Assembly (NCBI GenBank): GCA_030062745.1
Contig: CP099854.1
Location: forward strand, 10,256,014 to 10,320,013
Origin: Capitulum mitella
Taxonomy: Eukaryota; Arthropoda; Thecostraca; Pollicipedomorpha; Pollicipedidae
Reading direction: 5' to 3'
Length of the DNA: 64,000 nucleotides
The position numbers were made by a program, and so were the translations under genes. This document shows, in pieces, positions 12,019 to 24,789 of this stretch (positions within the stretch are counted from its first letter, which is position 1; every line of letters starts with the position of its first letter). The notes beneath the pieces were generated by a model. That model saw only the letters and a list, made by a program, of their open reading frames with translations, ran no database searches and had not been told where the DNA came from.

Positions 12019-12759
12019 ATGACCGTTTTCCTGGTGATCAGCCTCGGGTGCAGAATGGCTGAGGTACTGATGGATATCGAGGCGCCGCGCTTTGAGTCGG
12101 AGCCCCTGCTATTCTCTAAAGTGCACGATGTCGCGCACGCCTGTGTCGGCGCGTCGCGCGTGGCACCACTTAATCAGCGTCTCCCTCGTGAAGTTCCCCA
12201 ATCGACACGAGTGGCAGTGGCAAGGCCCTTGTCAGTGGCGAATAAGGAAACGGCGTGGAACCTGCCTCCCCTCGAGCGGCTGAAGCGGAACTCTTTCCTT
12301 CGCGTTAGGCTGAAGAAGCGTTCCCTGCCTGCTCCGCTGTGGTCTGACTACCTAAATCACCAAACTGGAAATGTTTTAACCCTTTGCTGGGGAGCAAATC
12401 CGCGAGACGCGGGTCACGAGCACACATATGACTTTTACCGCCCGATGGGTGGTAAACTCTTTACATTTGTCATCGCCACAAAAGTACACTTTTGCATTAC
12501 CCCCTTTAGAAGTGCAACGCCTTTAATGTTACCCTTTGTGGGAGGGCTAGTCTTTTTGGTTTATCATTTGCTAGATGGTAACCATCGCACAGACCATCCA
12601 CCGGCTGGTGAACTTCCTGCATTTGCCATCGCCTCGAGAGAGAAACGTTTTGTGTTAGCACCATTAGGCGAACTCATTATTGATATTAAACATAAGTACG
12701 AGTATGACAAAAGGAGCTTTCAGGATCACAGATCTCAATTTGTTCTAGGAGAAATGTGA
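12019..12759 (+). CDS. Unexplained 246-codon open reading frame
   Basis: This is the longest ATG-initiated frame in the window that is not low-complexity or recognisably transposon-derived. The frame stays open upstream to 11,854, but that end starts at GTG, so the first ATG at 12,019 is the likelier start in an animal. No known domain is recognised. One hydrophobic stretch, LMLPFVGGLVFLVYHLL, lies around residues 170-186 and could be a membrane segment. The C-terminal third has a weak internal duplication: PMGGKLFTFVIA (about 12,441) against PPAGELPAFAIA (about 12,600), a spacing of 159 bp. That could reflect a tandem DNA duplication that kept frame by chance. No splice sites or transcript evidence can be judged here. 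It may be a real gene, an exon, or a chance frame; I put a real gene below even odds. Confidence 0.3.
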   Translation: MTVFLVISLGCRMAEVLMDIEAPRFESEPLLFSKVHDVAHACVGASRVAPLNQRLPREVPQSTRVAVARPLSVANKETAWNLPPLERLKRNSFLRVRLKKRSLPAPLWSDYLNHQTGNVLTLCWGANPRDAGHEHTYDFYRPMGGKLFTFVIATKVHFCITPFRSATPLMLPFVGGLVFLVYHLLDGNHRTDHPPAGELPAFAIASREKRFVLAPLGELIIDIKHKYEYDKRSFQDHRSQFVLGEM

Positions 12760-13739
12760 TGGAGCTTGTTGGCAGGCCCGGTGCCTTTCTCCCATGCTGT
12801 TTGCAGCAGTCAGGGTCAGCATAGGTGTGCATATGCTTTGAACGCAAATCCCCTTCTATGTCCAGGATATGTCAGAATTTTAGCACTAGCGCACGTTTTG
12901 CACATAGACGAATTTGTGGCGAACAGGGTATCGGTGAGCATAAAGAATGCACTTCCGGTGACAATGCGGCAAGCACTGCGCAAATTCGCCTCCATGCGAT
13001 AGCCATATATGCAATGGTCTCTTGACATCTAGGATGGTAAATATGCATTGCAACGTTTTTCACAACTGAAAGCACGAATTACAACCTAATGCGTGCCTGC
13101 CGACAAACCTCCAGCCATCCAAGCCACGCCAGACGAGCGTGCCACAGCACACGGCACGATGATTTGGTGCTAACCGTTTTGTTGCCATTTGCGAAAATAC
13201 CTTCGCGGTGGTAAGGAGACCTGCGGGAAGGGTAATTACGTTTCTAACAACGCATGGACGTAACGACGAACTGTATGGGGTACCTGCCAATAGCGATGGG
13301 GGTATATGTAAAGTGACCCATTAGGTTACCATCTCAAGAGAAATAAACCAATTCGATGGACCATTTGCCTGTGGATGGCTGACATTTTATGCACCACAGA
13401 AAGGTAAAAAAGTTTTGTGTGCATTGCGATTACAATGCCTATCAATACCAAAGCCCCAGTGGACACACTCACAGCAGAAACGAAAGGCGAAGAATAACAA
13501 AGTCGTTGATATTTATTGCGAAACAGGTCCTTTTTAAACTTGTCGACTGTGCAATTACACTGTTAAAGCGGCATAGTTAGTTGGGTGAATTGGCCCAAAG
13601 AAGCCTTAACCCGAGCCCGACTGTCACTGGAGGGAGGGGTTGACCGCCGCCCTCTAACTCACGAAAGGTTGGTCGCACGACAAAAATGAGTACGTCGTTG
13701 GAACGCTAGTGACAAGTAGAGGTGGAAACTGATTCACTC
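12760..13739. other. Unassigned intergenic stretch
   Basis: Several overlapping frames of 60-78 codons on both strands, none with motifs. No dispersed repeat was recognised. Confidence 0.3.
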
Positions 13740-14031
13740 TTAGTTTTGGATAATACGTAAGCCGTTTACGCCCTATATATATGTTTTCTCACAGCCATCT
13801 GCGTGAGACCGAGAAACGGCCTGGATCTCAAAGGCTGTGACTAATAAAGTCTAGATAAAGGCACCAGCGAACTGGTAAAAGTCTGCAGATGCCCATACGC
13901 GTGCAATTTCTCCGATTTACTTAATATATACGTGGAAACGTTGCGTTAAAGACACGCTGATTTTTGCAACGCTGCACGGCCGGCGTTGAAATTAACCGGA
14001 ACTAATTTCAGCGTCCTTTTATTTTTGAGAA

Positions 14032-14034
<3 letters not shown>
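13740..14034 (+). repeat. Family F dispersed repeat, copy 1, left part
   Basis: Aligns with the reverse complement of about 61,575-61,870. Shared landmarks are GAGAAACGGCCTGGATCTC, TTAATATATACG and GGAACTAATTTCAGCGTCC. It breaks at the start of the poly-T block and resumes at 15,255, after the inserted family A element. Confidence 0.75.
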
Positions 14035-15254
<1,220 letters not shown>

Positions 15255-15600
15255 ATGTTAAAAAATCAGTAGTTTTCAATCCACACAATTGGTGAAGCTT
15301 TATTAGCGAGAGATTGTTCGTTTTCAAAGTTTGCAGATTTTTAAAATTGTTTGAACTTCTTGATGTTATTCGCAAATGCGCGTGCCAGTTCTGGCGTTTT
15401 CGACTTGATCTGAATCATTCGTCGCCGATTTTGATGGCAGTGCATTTTTACTCATAACAGTTATTTGTGACCTGACCTGAAGTCGGTGGTCCGAGGTGAA
15501 TGGATGTCTGCATCTCCCAACATTCGAACTGCTATAAAAAAAATCGTTAATTTTCGAAAAAAACGACATGTGTTTGAAAACGAGCTTGACGTTAGGTCAA
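15255..15600 (+). repeat. Family F dispersed repeat, copy 1, right part
   Basis: Continues the family F copy after the family A insertion. It matches the reverse complement of about 61,240-61,510 (ACACAATTGGTGAAGCTTTA, TAACAGTTATTTGTGACCTG). The outer end is uncertain. Confidence 0.7.
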
Positions 15601-16584
15601 TGCGCCGGGCGTTTGCGCAAAAGAGGAGATAGCAGATTTGTTGCATTTATCAAAATCTCTTATGTTTGAAAGTTTTATTGTAATATCATGTTTTGCGAAA
15701 AAGTTGAGGGCGCCAAACGTTTTTTGGATATATGTCCATTTCGCCTGACCTAAACATTTTTCTTGCCCTGAGGTCAGAAATTTGGTATAAGGTGTCAAAA
15801 CGGTCAAAAGAAAGATAGACAAAGTTTCGTGGGACTGCGTATGTTCGTTCGCTCGCAATATAGTAAAAATCTAATGGGGGCGGTCAATCCCCCAGTCGGG
15901 GGCGGGAAATTTTGACGATCAGCTCGTTATTTCCGTAAAAGTTGGTGGCAATGGGATGTCAGGGCCGCCCACCCTCTTCTCCAAATCGTGGGTGAACTGA
16001 AACCTCAATGTGGAATTCGACTGGCACGCCCACCCGCAGAGTGGTGGCGCCGTAAATACCGAGCCACTACTCGGGCAACCTTCATTTGCCAACCCTCGGG
16101 TCTAATGCGAAGGTGCTGTGGGCCTCTCCTCCGTCAGGGGGAAGGGGGACAGATGACATACATTAATGTTGCCTGGTTGGGATTTCCGTACGTCCAAACA
16201 TTATCGTTTACGTGTGAGAAAAAGGGATGCTCGGCCAAAGTGGTCACTTGTCGACAGGCCTTGACCATGCATTTACTTTTGTAGCAAATGGCTGCCACGC
16301 ATGAGCCAGAGGATTTCCCCGCGTCATAAGTTGAGATGCTGGTAATGGGCACGCAATAATGCTCACACTGAGGTTGTATGAGCCGATGGGTGTCCTGCAC
16401 ACAGTGCCGAAGTGGCCTGGGGCGCAGCGCGAAATGCTTCTACCCTGACACGACCAGTAAGATTTTCTGCTCGTCGCATACGCCAAATGCCATTGAAATG
16501 TTTCCACTTGGGATCCACACCGCGTGCCTTTTTTTCCTTCAGGATCAGGTCACAAGCTGGTTGACCTTGGTCTGTTATGGACTT
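15601..16584. other. Unassigned stretch
   Basis: No coding motif was recognised on either strand. A small G/C palindrome (GGGGGCGG...CCCCCAGTCGGGGGCGGG) near 15,875-15,907 resembles the G-rich hairpin ends of several repeat families in this window and may mark the end of another element. Confidence 0.3.
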
Positions 16585-16920
16585 CACCCTTGCTGACCTT
16601 GACTTTGGTCTTGGTACATCTGTTACTTACGCCCGAATGATCTTAGCTTATTATGTTCAAAAGGTAATCCGACGTAGAGCGCTAGTCCGTTCGCAAAGTT
16701 CCCATTTATCAGCGACAACCGTTCTTTTCGTGATGTTTGACTTGAAACGCTTCAAATTTAAAAAAATCTCCGGCCGATTTTCGATTTTTGGGGTCAATCG
16801 ACGAGCAATTCAAATGCCATGAATGTCACAAAGTAGCCGCTACCAGCTCCCATCTGTACTTGAGATTTTCAAGAAACAAAGGGGGGGGGGCACTAAAGTG
16901 CCACCCTGCCAGTGAGCGCG
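16585..16920 (+). repeat. Family G dispersed repeat, copy 1
   Basis: Aligns with 40,125-40,459. Shared landmarks are CTTTGGTCTTGGTACAT, TTACGCCCGAATGA, GCGACAACCGTT and AATGTCACAAAGTAGC. It ends in a G-rich hairpin (GGGGGGCACTAAAGTGCC), and the alignment stops exactly where family A copy 4 begins. Confidence 0.8.
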
Positions 16921-18127
16921 TTGATTCTATTCCCGGCAGGGGGCTAAATTCGCCCCTCGTCGGGTTCTCCGCTCGCCAATTCCAGGGTATTTGACGCAGC
17001 GACATGAAACTTGGTGGCTTTTCCTCGCTATCCTTTCTACGTACTGTGACAAAATTTCGAAACTCTTTTTTGCTCTGGGACGGAGCCAGGCAATGTTTTT
17101 GAGGAGGAGCCTCAGGTCATTTTTGGCCCTGTTGAGGGTAAAAGGGAAATATCCCCCAAAAATAATGTTCTTAAAATACAACTTAAAGCTCTATATGGGT
17201 GTATAGGCAAATAGTTGGACAATATGCAGATACTGTTTTGGTCATCTGAGGTCACTTTAGAAGGTCAGACGAAGGTCAGAAATTGAAATTTGGTTTCATA
17301 GTAATAATTTTGGCACTATTTTCTCAACTGCCAAACCCGGAATGTATATGACGTAGAAGGGTTCCCTCTACTTCTGCGCCGTGTTTCAGCTTGATATCAG
17401 GTTGGGTCATGGACCTATGACCTAAAATATCAGTGCGAGGACCCTATATCAAAACAGCCGTAAAATGGAATTTAAGAAATAGAGCGAATTGAAATGATTC
17501 AAACCGTTTTCAAATCATATGAAGTGCACGCAAGACCATTTCAAGTACCTCTAAGGTCACTGGAAGTCACTTAAGGTCAAAGGTCGTAATTTGATGTGAA
17601 GAGCATATGACCGTGGCTGTTCCTCTTTTTCATGTCCCTAGATCCGCCTATGCTAACATTACACAAACATTATAATATGATTTGTACTTCTTCGGTATAA
17701 CAAGACCAGCAAAAGCTAAAAATTTTCTTTTAACTTTTCTAATTCATCTTCCGTAAAACTAATCCTCCTATTTTTGAAACCCTGTGAACGCCTACGAATT
17801 TTCCCAAAATCTCAAATGTATGGACCCATGGTAAAAGTCCCAATCAAAATCTCTCGATTTATGCCAGTTTCATGAAAACTGGTCTATAAACAACAGAGTT
17901 ATAACAAGTCCGCAAATATCCCCCATTTTGAATTTTTTCCCCCTATATTCACCCCTGGAGAAATTTTGAAAGCGACATTCTATAAAAATGTAGTTAACGT
18001 CTTGGCAAATCGATTGCCGTTTGTTGCGATGAAATCGAACGTGTAATTCTCGAGATCTCAGGGGCGGCGAATCGTCCCCGCTGCCGGGAACCGGCCATAC
18101 CGCCTAGCCCTCCGGGAATAGGGTTAA
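16921..18127 (-). mobile_element. Family A copy 4: piggyBac-like element with mutated left end
   Basis: The right end CCGGGAATAGGG is followed by TTAA at 18,124-18,127. The left side is TTGA (16,921-16,924) and TTCTATTCCCGG, both mutated. It is the most diverged near-full-length copy; its DR1 reads AGGTCA-A-AGGTCG at 17,574-17,586. It sits between a family G repeat and a LINE ORF1. Confidence 0.82.
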
Positions 18128-18374
18128 GAGACGCCCTCAAGAACAGCGGAACATAATCGAAACCATAAGGAAAGACTTCCAGACTTTCGCAAATGATCTC
18201 AAAAATTAAATGACATCAATGACAATCCAAGTCTGCGAGCTTGAAGGGTATGTTCGCGAAAAAGATAAGATAGTCGATGAAATCGAGCTGAGAGTTCAAC
18301 GAGAATCCGACTGAAGCACATGGACACTGAATCACTGAAGCACACGTCAAGCACATGAAGACGCAGTTGACGAA

Positions 18375-18857
18375 GTGGAGCAGAAATCCAAGTCATCGGA
18401 GGTGATCCTGAATGGGCCAGCCGTACCGGTAACCCAGCGCCCATCAGCGGATGCCGGAGGCTACCTTCCGGAGGATGCGCGCCGCACGGCCTGTGACGTC
18501 ATCCTCACGAGCTTCGCGGGCGTACAGCTAGGGCGAGATCACCCGGCAGACCAGTTCTCCGCCGTTCGCGAGGAGGAGCTGGCCGAGGTCCGACGCCTGG
18601 GGCCACGGACACTGCTGTGTCGGTTCGTGTGCACTGGGCCGGGCTCTGCACGAGAGGCCCCGCTGGATAAGTTACAGCTCCGAGGTAAGGCCAAGGATGG
18701 GGCGCTTTTCGTCAATGAGTCCTGGTCTTGGCGGCGTCAGGAATGGTTCCGCGCGCTACTAGAGGTAAAGAAAAGGAAACGCATTTGCATGTTTTTTACG
18801 AGATACGGGAATCTTGATGTCAAAGAAGCCGAACATAATAAAAAAATACTGGTTTAG
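18375..18857 (+). pseudogene. LINE ORF1-like fragment
   Basis: A 160-codon open frame starting at ATG. Upstream, in shifted frames from 18,128, lies a coiled-coil-like stretch (IETIRKDFQTFANDLKN, VREKDKIVDEIEL) interrupted by stops; that would be the N-terminal coiled coil of the ORF1 protein. The frame itself contains LLCRFVCT, LRGKAKDGALFVNESWSWRR and FTRYGNLDVKEAEHNKK. This matches the usual ORF1 order of an RRM-like region, then a 'VFINE-type' motif and a basic C-terminus. In intact elements the product is an RNA-binding chaperone of the retrotransposition particle. Here the coiled coil is broken, so I call it a pseudogene. Confidence 0.65.
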
Positions 18858-19499
18858 AGTCTTCAGCAAATGCACAGTGCAGCGCTTTTGAAAAAGTCGG
18901 ATTAGTAAATTGTATGCATATTTGCGTTCCACGGACCTATCCGGAGTGTTTAGCCCTTCCCAGAGAGTTGTGCGCGTTGTTGTGCTTGCATATAACGTCG
19001 TCATTGTTTTATTTGGCCCAGAGACTGGAAAAGAAAGAAATAGTTTCTCGGTCCCTTTGTTTCTTTGCGGGCGTAACGCGGCGCTCATTTGTGTTTGCGC
19101 TGACTACGCCAATGCGAATGGCCGGGCTTATCGGACCGGTTCAGGTGTATTCAGGTAGAGATCGGTGACCTTCGATGGTTTGTTTTGCTCGCGTACCCCT
19201 CTCCTTTCTTTGTGTGGGATACAGATCTGGATGAGGCTTTCGTACGGAACTGAACGTTCCATCACTTCTCGCGATTCATGCTGATTTTCCCCACTGTAAA
19301 AATGTGAGTGAGCACCATCTTATGCTGCATATGCGAGTGACTGATGAAGCAATCCACCAGAAATGTTAATGCAACAATGCATATGAAGTTGGACGGTAAA
19401 TGTGTCGGTAGGCGTGTTGCGTCAGTATTAGCAGCATGAATAATTTGAACTCTGCTAGTATGGACAATAATAACCTCGCTAAACGTGTCGGGATATCTA

Positions 19500-20377
19500 T
19501 GTATAAGCTACATGTGCTTTAGTGTTATAAAGGTCATATCCTTGAATTGCAGAGGGTTAAATAATTTGCACCAACGACGGAATGTGCTAGATTTCTTCAG
19601 AGATAAAGACGGGGAATTCTTTCTCCACGACATACATATCCCAGAGGCAAAACAAATTGTATTGAAACCCCATGGAAAGGCAAAGGCTTTTCTCGTCGTA
19701 TAGCAAAGGTCACAGTGGTGTTCGCATTGTGTTCAAGAACAGTTTTTCATTGAACCCTTATACGTTTGTCAAGTAAGGGTTCAAAGGAAGTTGCAGAAGA
19801 AAGCCTGTTTATTGTTAAAACAAAGACACGCCATAGAAACGTAGTCTTGACAACAGTCTATGGCCCAAACACGAACTGCCCTGAATCCTATGAACGTCCT
19901 GATGCACTCTCAGATTATGTAATCGGCGTTTTTTTATTTTGATATATTTATTATATTTATTTTATTTCATTTATTTATGATTTTAACCTAGTTATGGACC
20001 AAACACTAGATAAAAAGAACTATCAGGCAGAACACAACACACAATTTGCGAAATCTGCTCTGAAAAACTTAATCTCGAGAAACACTTTGGTAAATGTGTG
20101 ACGATTAATGCACCCTGAGTAGCAAGGTCAAAAATGAATAAAGCAGATTTCATTCAAACAGTCAGGGTTAGACATGTTCTTTATTGATAAAGACTTGACA
20201 CATTTTGTGAAGTTCTGCGTTACCAAAACAGGATATCGAACGGACCACAACAGAATAATATTAGAAATTTACCTCAGAGGGGGCAAACGAAGACCAGGGC
20301 TATGGAAACTGAACTTTGAACTGCTAAATAAGATGACCATGTCAGTCAGATCGGTGACACCATGTCAGACACCATAA
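19500..20377 (+). pseudogene. LINE ORF2 endonuclease (APE-like) fragment
   Basis: The endonuclease/exonuclease/phosphatase domain is recognisable across frames: VISLNCRGLNNLHQRRNVL (about 19,535), YSKGHSGVRIVFKN (about 19,698), VVLTTVYGPN (about 19,845), DFNLVMDQTLDKKNY (about 19,980) and RLDMFFIDKDLTHF ending YRTDHNRI (about 20,170-20,255). The final T-D-H is the position of the catalytic S/T-D-H triplet. The QETH-type glutamate motif is degraded (HDIHIPEA). In an active element this domain nicks target DNA to prime reverse transcription. Frameshifts near 19,700, stops near 20,100 and an AT-rich insertion near 19,930 show it is dead. Confidence 0.72.
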
Positions 20378-21075
20378 GGGTATACGCCGTACGGATGTAT
20401 GATGCCAAGTTTCTTACAACACAAAACGCAGGAGAATTTGTTCAGCTAACCATAGATGATTCACTGTTCTTTGACACATTACTGATGAAAATAAGGAGCG
20501 TAAGTGTAATGTAGAGAAAAAAGAGAGCTAAGGAGCACAGACGGAGAGAAAAAGAACTACTACAATAGAAAGAAGACGCGAATATAAATGTTCAACGATC
20601 TCGAGCCCCTAAGGGAGTTCAAAATTTAGCAATGTTACATGACAAGCCAGAATCATTAAGAAAGAACAAAACAGTAGGCTTGATGCTCCGCTCTAGGGAG
20701 AAATGGCGCGCTGAGGTGAAAAACCATCAAGACCTTTTTGTCCCTGGAAAAAGAATATCAGCTGGCTAGAGCATAACGTACGCGTAATACAGGGAACGCC
20801 ACAGATGACTGAAGAGTTCGCAAACCAGTTATCTAACAGATGCAAGGTAGAGCTATAGCGTATCATTGATCAGCAGTGCTTCGTGTAATGTTGCTTCAAA
20901 AGAAAATCGGAGGCTGAGAAAGTAACTCTTAACGAGGAAATAACGATAAACGAAAGGACAGCAGTTATGCTTCGCGTGAAACCCGGAACATCAAAGGGCT
21001 CAAACAGTTTTACAACGGAGTTCTTCAGTTTTTTTAGGGAAAAGTTTAAGCACTTTTTACGTTGTCTTCGTTGTC

Positions 21076-21290
21076 TTCATTTCCCTAGTCTGCCGACGGG
21101 TAAGTCATATCTTACCAGACTGTGTCACTGCGTCGATGTTGATGATTTGCAGAATCTAGTAGGTGGTCATGAATACCGGGGATATCAATTTGTATTCTTT
21201 TGGGGGCGAGGCCATTCCCCCGCTGTAGATGCCTGCCCCTGTAAAGCATTTTTTGCCGGTATTAACAAGGGATAGGGACAATAATAACGA
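21076..21290 (+). repeat. Family I dispersed repeat, copy 1
   Basis: Direct repeat of 58,640-58,860. Shared landmarks are CTGCCGACGGGTAAGTCATA, ACTGTGTCACTGCGTCGATG, TTTGTATTCTTTTGGGG and TTTTTGCCGGTATTAAC. It directly follows the truncated LINE and precedes a SINE in the opposite orientation. Confidence 0.75.
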
Positions 21291-21299
21291 AAAGATCTT

Positions 21300-21574
21300 A
21301 TTTATTTTCGTACATGGGGCATTAAACGTACGTTCACCGCTGCATCACTTTTGCCTTACCGCAATGTACAATTTCTCCCTGATGTCACGGATCTTCTGCA
21401 TTGAAACAGCTGGATGATTTGGCGCGAAACCTGGTACGGTGAGTCTTAACCTCGCCGGACGGAAGGGATTTTCACTCGCACCGATGACAGGGTGGGAGTG
21501 GGGATAGGGGTGGTGGTGGTACTCACCTCCGTCATTTAGCCCCTAACTGGGCTAACGCCACGAGGCAAGCCTCT
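21300..21574 (-). mobile_element. tRNA-like SINE, copy 1
   Basis: The reverse complement aligns with 58,310-58,610 (GGTTTCGCGCC, TGCAGAAGATCCGTG, CATCAGGGAGAAAT) and with the two copies near 51.3 and 52.0 kb. Near its head it has TAGCCCAGTTAGGGG, which fits a tRNA A box, followed by GGTGCGAGTGAAAATCCC, a possible degenerate B box. It is truncated by or abuts family A copy 5. Confidence 0.6.
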
Positions 21575-22776
21575 TTAATCCTATTCCCGGAGAGCTAGAC
21601 GGTATGGTCGATTCCCGGCAGGGGGGGGGGCGGATTCGGCCCCCCCCCGAGATCTCGAGAACTACTTGTCCGATTACATCGCAACAAACGGCAATCGATT
21701 TGCCGTGACGTGAACTACACTTTTATAAAAAGAAATTTTCAAAATTTTCAAATTTGTGGATACAGGAGGGCAAAAATGTCAAAATAGGGGGTACTTTTGG
21801 ACTTCTTATAACTCCATTGTTTATGGACCGATTTCGATGAAACTGGCATCAATCGAGAGACTATGGATAGGGCTTTTACCATGGGTCCGCAAATCTGAAA
21901 TTTTGAGAAAATTCATGGGCGTTCACAGGGTTTCAAAAACAGGAAGATTAGTTTTCTAACAACTGGATGAACAAAAGAGGCAAACACCCTTTTTTGGCTT
22001 CTGCTAGTCATGTTATACTAAAGAAGTACAAATCACATTACAATGTTTGTATATGTTAGCAAAGGCGGTGCCAGGGACATAAAAAAGGGGAACTGTCATG
22101 GTCACACGTTTCTCAGATCAACTTGTGACCTTTGACCTCAAATGACCTACAGTGAACTTGGGGCCACCCGGAATGATCTCCTTTACATTTAATATTTTCT
22201 TTAAACGTTTTCAGTCATTTGAATTCACTCCATTTCAAAAATTTCGTTTTATGGCTATTGCGATATAGGATACGCGCACTCACATTTTAGGTCATAGCTC
22301 TGTGACCCGACCTGATATCAAGCTGAAACTTGGTACACAAGTAGAAGGCACCCTTTTACGTCATATATAATCCGGGTTTGGCATTTGGAAAAACGGCCCT
22401 GAAATAAATTTTGACTTTTGACCTTAACCTGACCTTGTAAAATGACCTCAGGAGAAAAAACTATATCTGCACATTGCCCAACTATTTAGCTATACATCCA
22501 TATAAAGTTTTAAGTTCTATCTCAAAAACTCTGTTTTTTGCAGACATTTTCGTTTTACCCTTAACATGGCCAAAAATGGCAAGAGATGCCTTTCAAAAAC
22601 GTTGCCTGGCTCCGCCCCTGAGCAAAATCGAATTTTGAAATTTTGTCACGGCACGTAGAAAGAATAACTAGGAAATGTGACCAAGTTTCGTGAAGCTGCG
22701 TTAAAAAGCCTAGAATTAACATGCAAAAAACCCGAGGGGGGGGCGGATTCCGCCCCCTTGCCGGGAATAGGGTTAA
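21575..22776 (+). mobile_element. Family A copy 5: piggyBac-like non-autonomous element
   Basis: TTAA at 21,575-21,578 and 22,773-22,776. The left terminus is TCCTATTCCCGG (one change) and the right is CCGGGAATAGGG. The DR1 pair is at 22,126-22,138. No transposase frame is present. Confidence 0.87.
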
Positions 22777-24789
22777 TCATGAAATATAACCGAAGATCGG
22801 CGAAAATAGCCTTAAAGCCTTCCAAGGTCTAATGTCAAGTTTTGACGAGGAATGAGATCATCAGTATAGCTCGTGATAAGTAAGAGGAAATAAGGTTTCG
22901 TATGTCAATAAGCCCAAGCATTTGACGTAAGTATATGGCTATATATCTAGGCAAAAGCTTGAAAATAGTTTGGGTAACATGATGTCAGGTCATCAGGTCA
23001 AGTTAAAATCAGAACTATATAAGCTGTAATTTCAGCTCTGGAATTCAAATCTCTTGTGCGGAAAACAAAAACTTTAAATTAAATGATTCACCAGAATGTC
23101 TCCTCAGCGTTTACAAAGTTTAAAGTCAGTATCAGGGCAGTTCAGATCAGGTCAGAGAAGCAGGAAATATGAGTTTAGGTACACAGGTTGCATGACATCA
23201 AAGAGGACTTGTGGGTAATTCGGTGACAGAAAGGAGTAAATCTAATTCCTGTTACCATGAGAAATATCCCCACGTCGCAGGAGATGGCGTTGATGTGTTT
23301 CGAGGTCAAAATTGAGTTTCACCTTGGATCAAATCACTACTTCCGCTCAGCCTGTGGTAAGTAGATGGAAGTTATGCTTCGTATGTGAAATTCTGTCTCT
23401 GCCTCACGAACATTTTCCTGCTTTGAGACTTTATCATCCCGTCTTGTACCATTTGTCACAGTCATGTTTGGGCAGTGATTTTAAGGTCAAATAAGGTCAT
23501 TTAAGGCACAACAGGCTTTTGGTTTTCATGCTGAATCATGCATGAAAATCATCCAAAGTGATGTTTCAACGTAATGCACCAACGAACAGAAAGACTGTCA
23601 ACTTCAGGGTCAAATGACGCCATGGCCTTGATCTCGAAGTGACAGCACAGTTACGTTTACCTGTAAATCTTTCTTCGTTTGGCAACACTTGGTTTTCCTA
23701 CCTTGATAAGTTTGTCTCCAGAGGACCAAAACCAAGACCTCTACGCAAAATGCGCGATGCCATGACCTTGACCTCTTTTGGGTCGCCTGGAAAGTCAGAG
23801 ATATCGCCAGAGATATCTATCCCTGGAAGTTTTTAAAGAGGAAGGATGGGGCTGCATACTGATGAAAACCGCATCTCTAAGTGGTTTCGTTCGCGTGTAC
23901 GTGGGGGGGGGGGCAAACACTAATCGTAGTAGAAAAAGCCCCAGCTCTTTACGGGTTAGCTTATCGAACGAAGTTAAACGAAGTATAACACCGACTAAGC
24001 GTATTCAGAAAAAGCTCATTAAAGCTACATATGCCCAGGTGTAAGGTCTGGGGAGCACTGATAGGGCTTAAATAAATATTGGTAGGCCTCTAGCACTATC
24101 AGATCTGAGGAAAACGACACCCCTTAACAGTGTGTCCATCTAACCACAAAACGTATTTATCTCTGTATGCCTAATCGATACGTCACTGTTCATTTCCTGA
24201 ATGTTTAGATTTATTTATGTTCTATTCCTTACTTACTGCCTATCTCTCATCTACTGCAGCTGCTCTTTTCGTTATCAATATCCATTTTTTTAAATTAAAA
24301 CTGGCGGAAAATATGCCGCGGGGACCAGATCAACTTTGGAGAGGTCAAGATCCACATTCCGGGCCATGGTTTCTTCAGAAGAGCGCAGATCGACATTTCT
24401 GCTCCGAATGGCATTTGATCTACAATGACTGGTACCTGAGCAATTTAGAGTGATTCCGATTCGAGTGTGCAACCAGGAATCCGAGACGGTTTTTGTGACT
24501 CGAGCTGAAATACCAGTCTTCCCCTTTCACGTCGAAGATCATCTGGTGGCTTTTCAACCGTCTGACGCAAATTTTCGCGGCTGTGCAGGTCTCCGTGACC
24601 ATGGGCGTAATCTCTGGGGGGTTGCGGGAGACATATCCCTCGCACTTTTCCAAAAGTGGTGATTTGTTCCTCCTAATTTCTAAGGTATCAGGTAGGTATT
24701 TCTCATTGGCGACACAACTTCGTAAACTCTGAAACCTAAGAAAAGGGATATCAACCGTAGTTTCTCCCGCAATACCCGAAAAAGTACTT
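22777..24789. other. Unassigned region with scattered TGACCT sites
   Basis: No gene is recognised. Isolated half-sites and pairs occur near 22,990, 23,150, 23,480 and 23,770 (CCATGACCTTGACCT). A poly-G run lies near 23,903. The frames at 24,290-24,660 overlap on both strands and lack motifs. Confidence 0.3.

Larger units (their letters stand above)
18128..21070 (+). mobile_element. Decayed Tx1/L1-like LINE: ORF1, endonuclease, start of RT
   Basis: In order: an ORF1 region (18,128-18,857), an endonuclease region (19,490-20,330), a charged linker with stops (20,330-20,930), and the RT entry motif KPGTSKGSNSFTTEFF (about 20,975-21,025), after which the element is cut off by another repeat. ORF1 and the endonuclease are separated by about 640 bp of unassigned sequence. 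Stops and frameshifts occur throughout. The Tx1/L1 label rests on the endonuclease start (SLNCRGLNN) and the RT entry motif; a related clade is possible. Confidence 0.72.
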
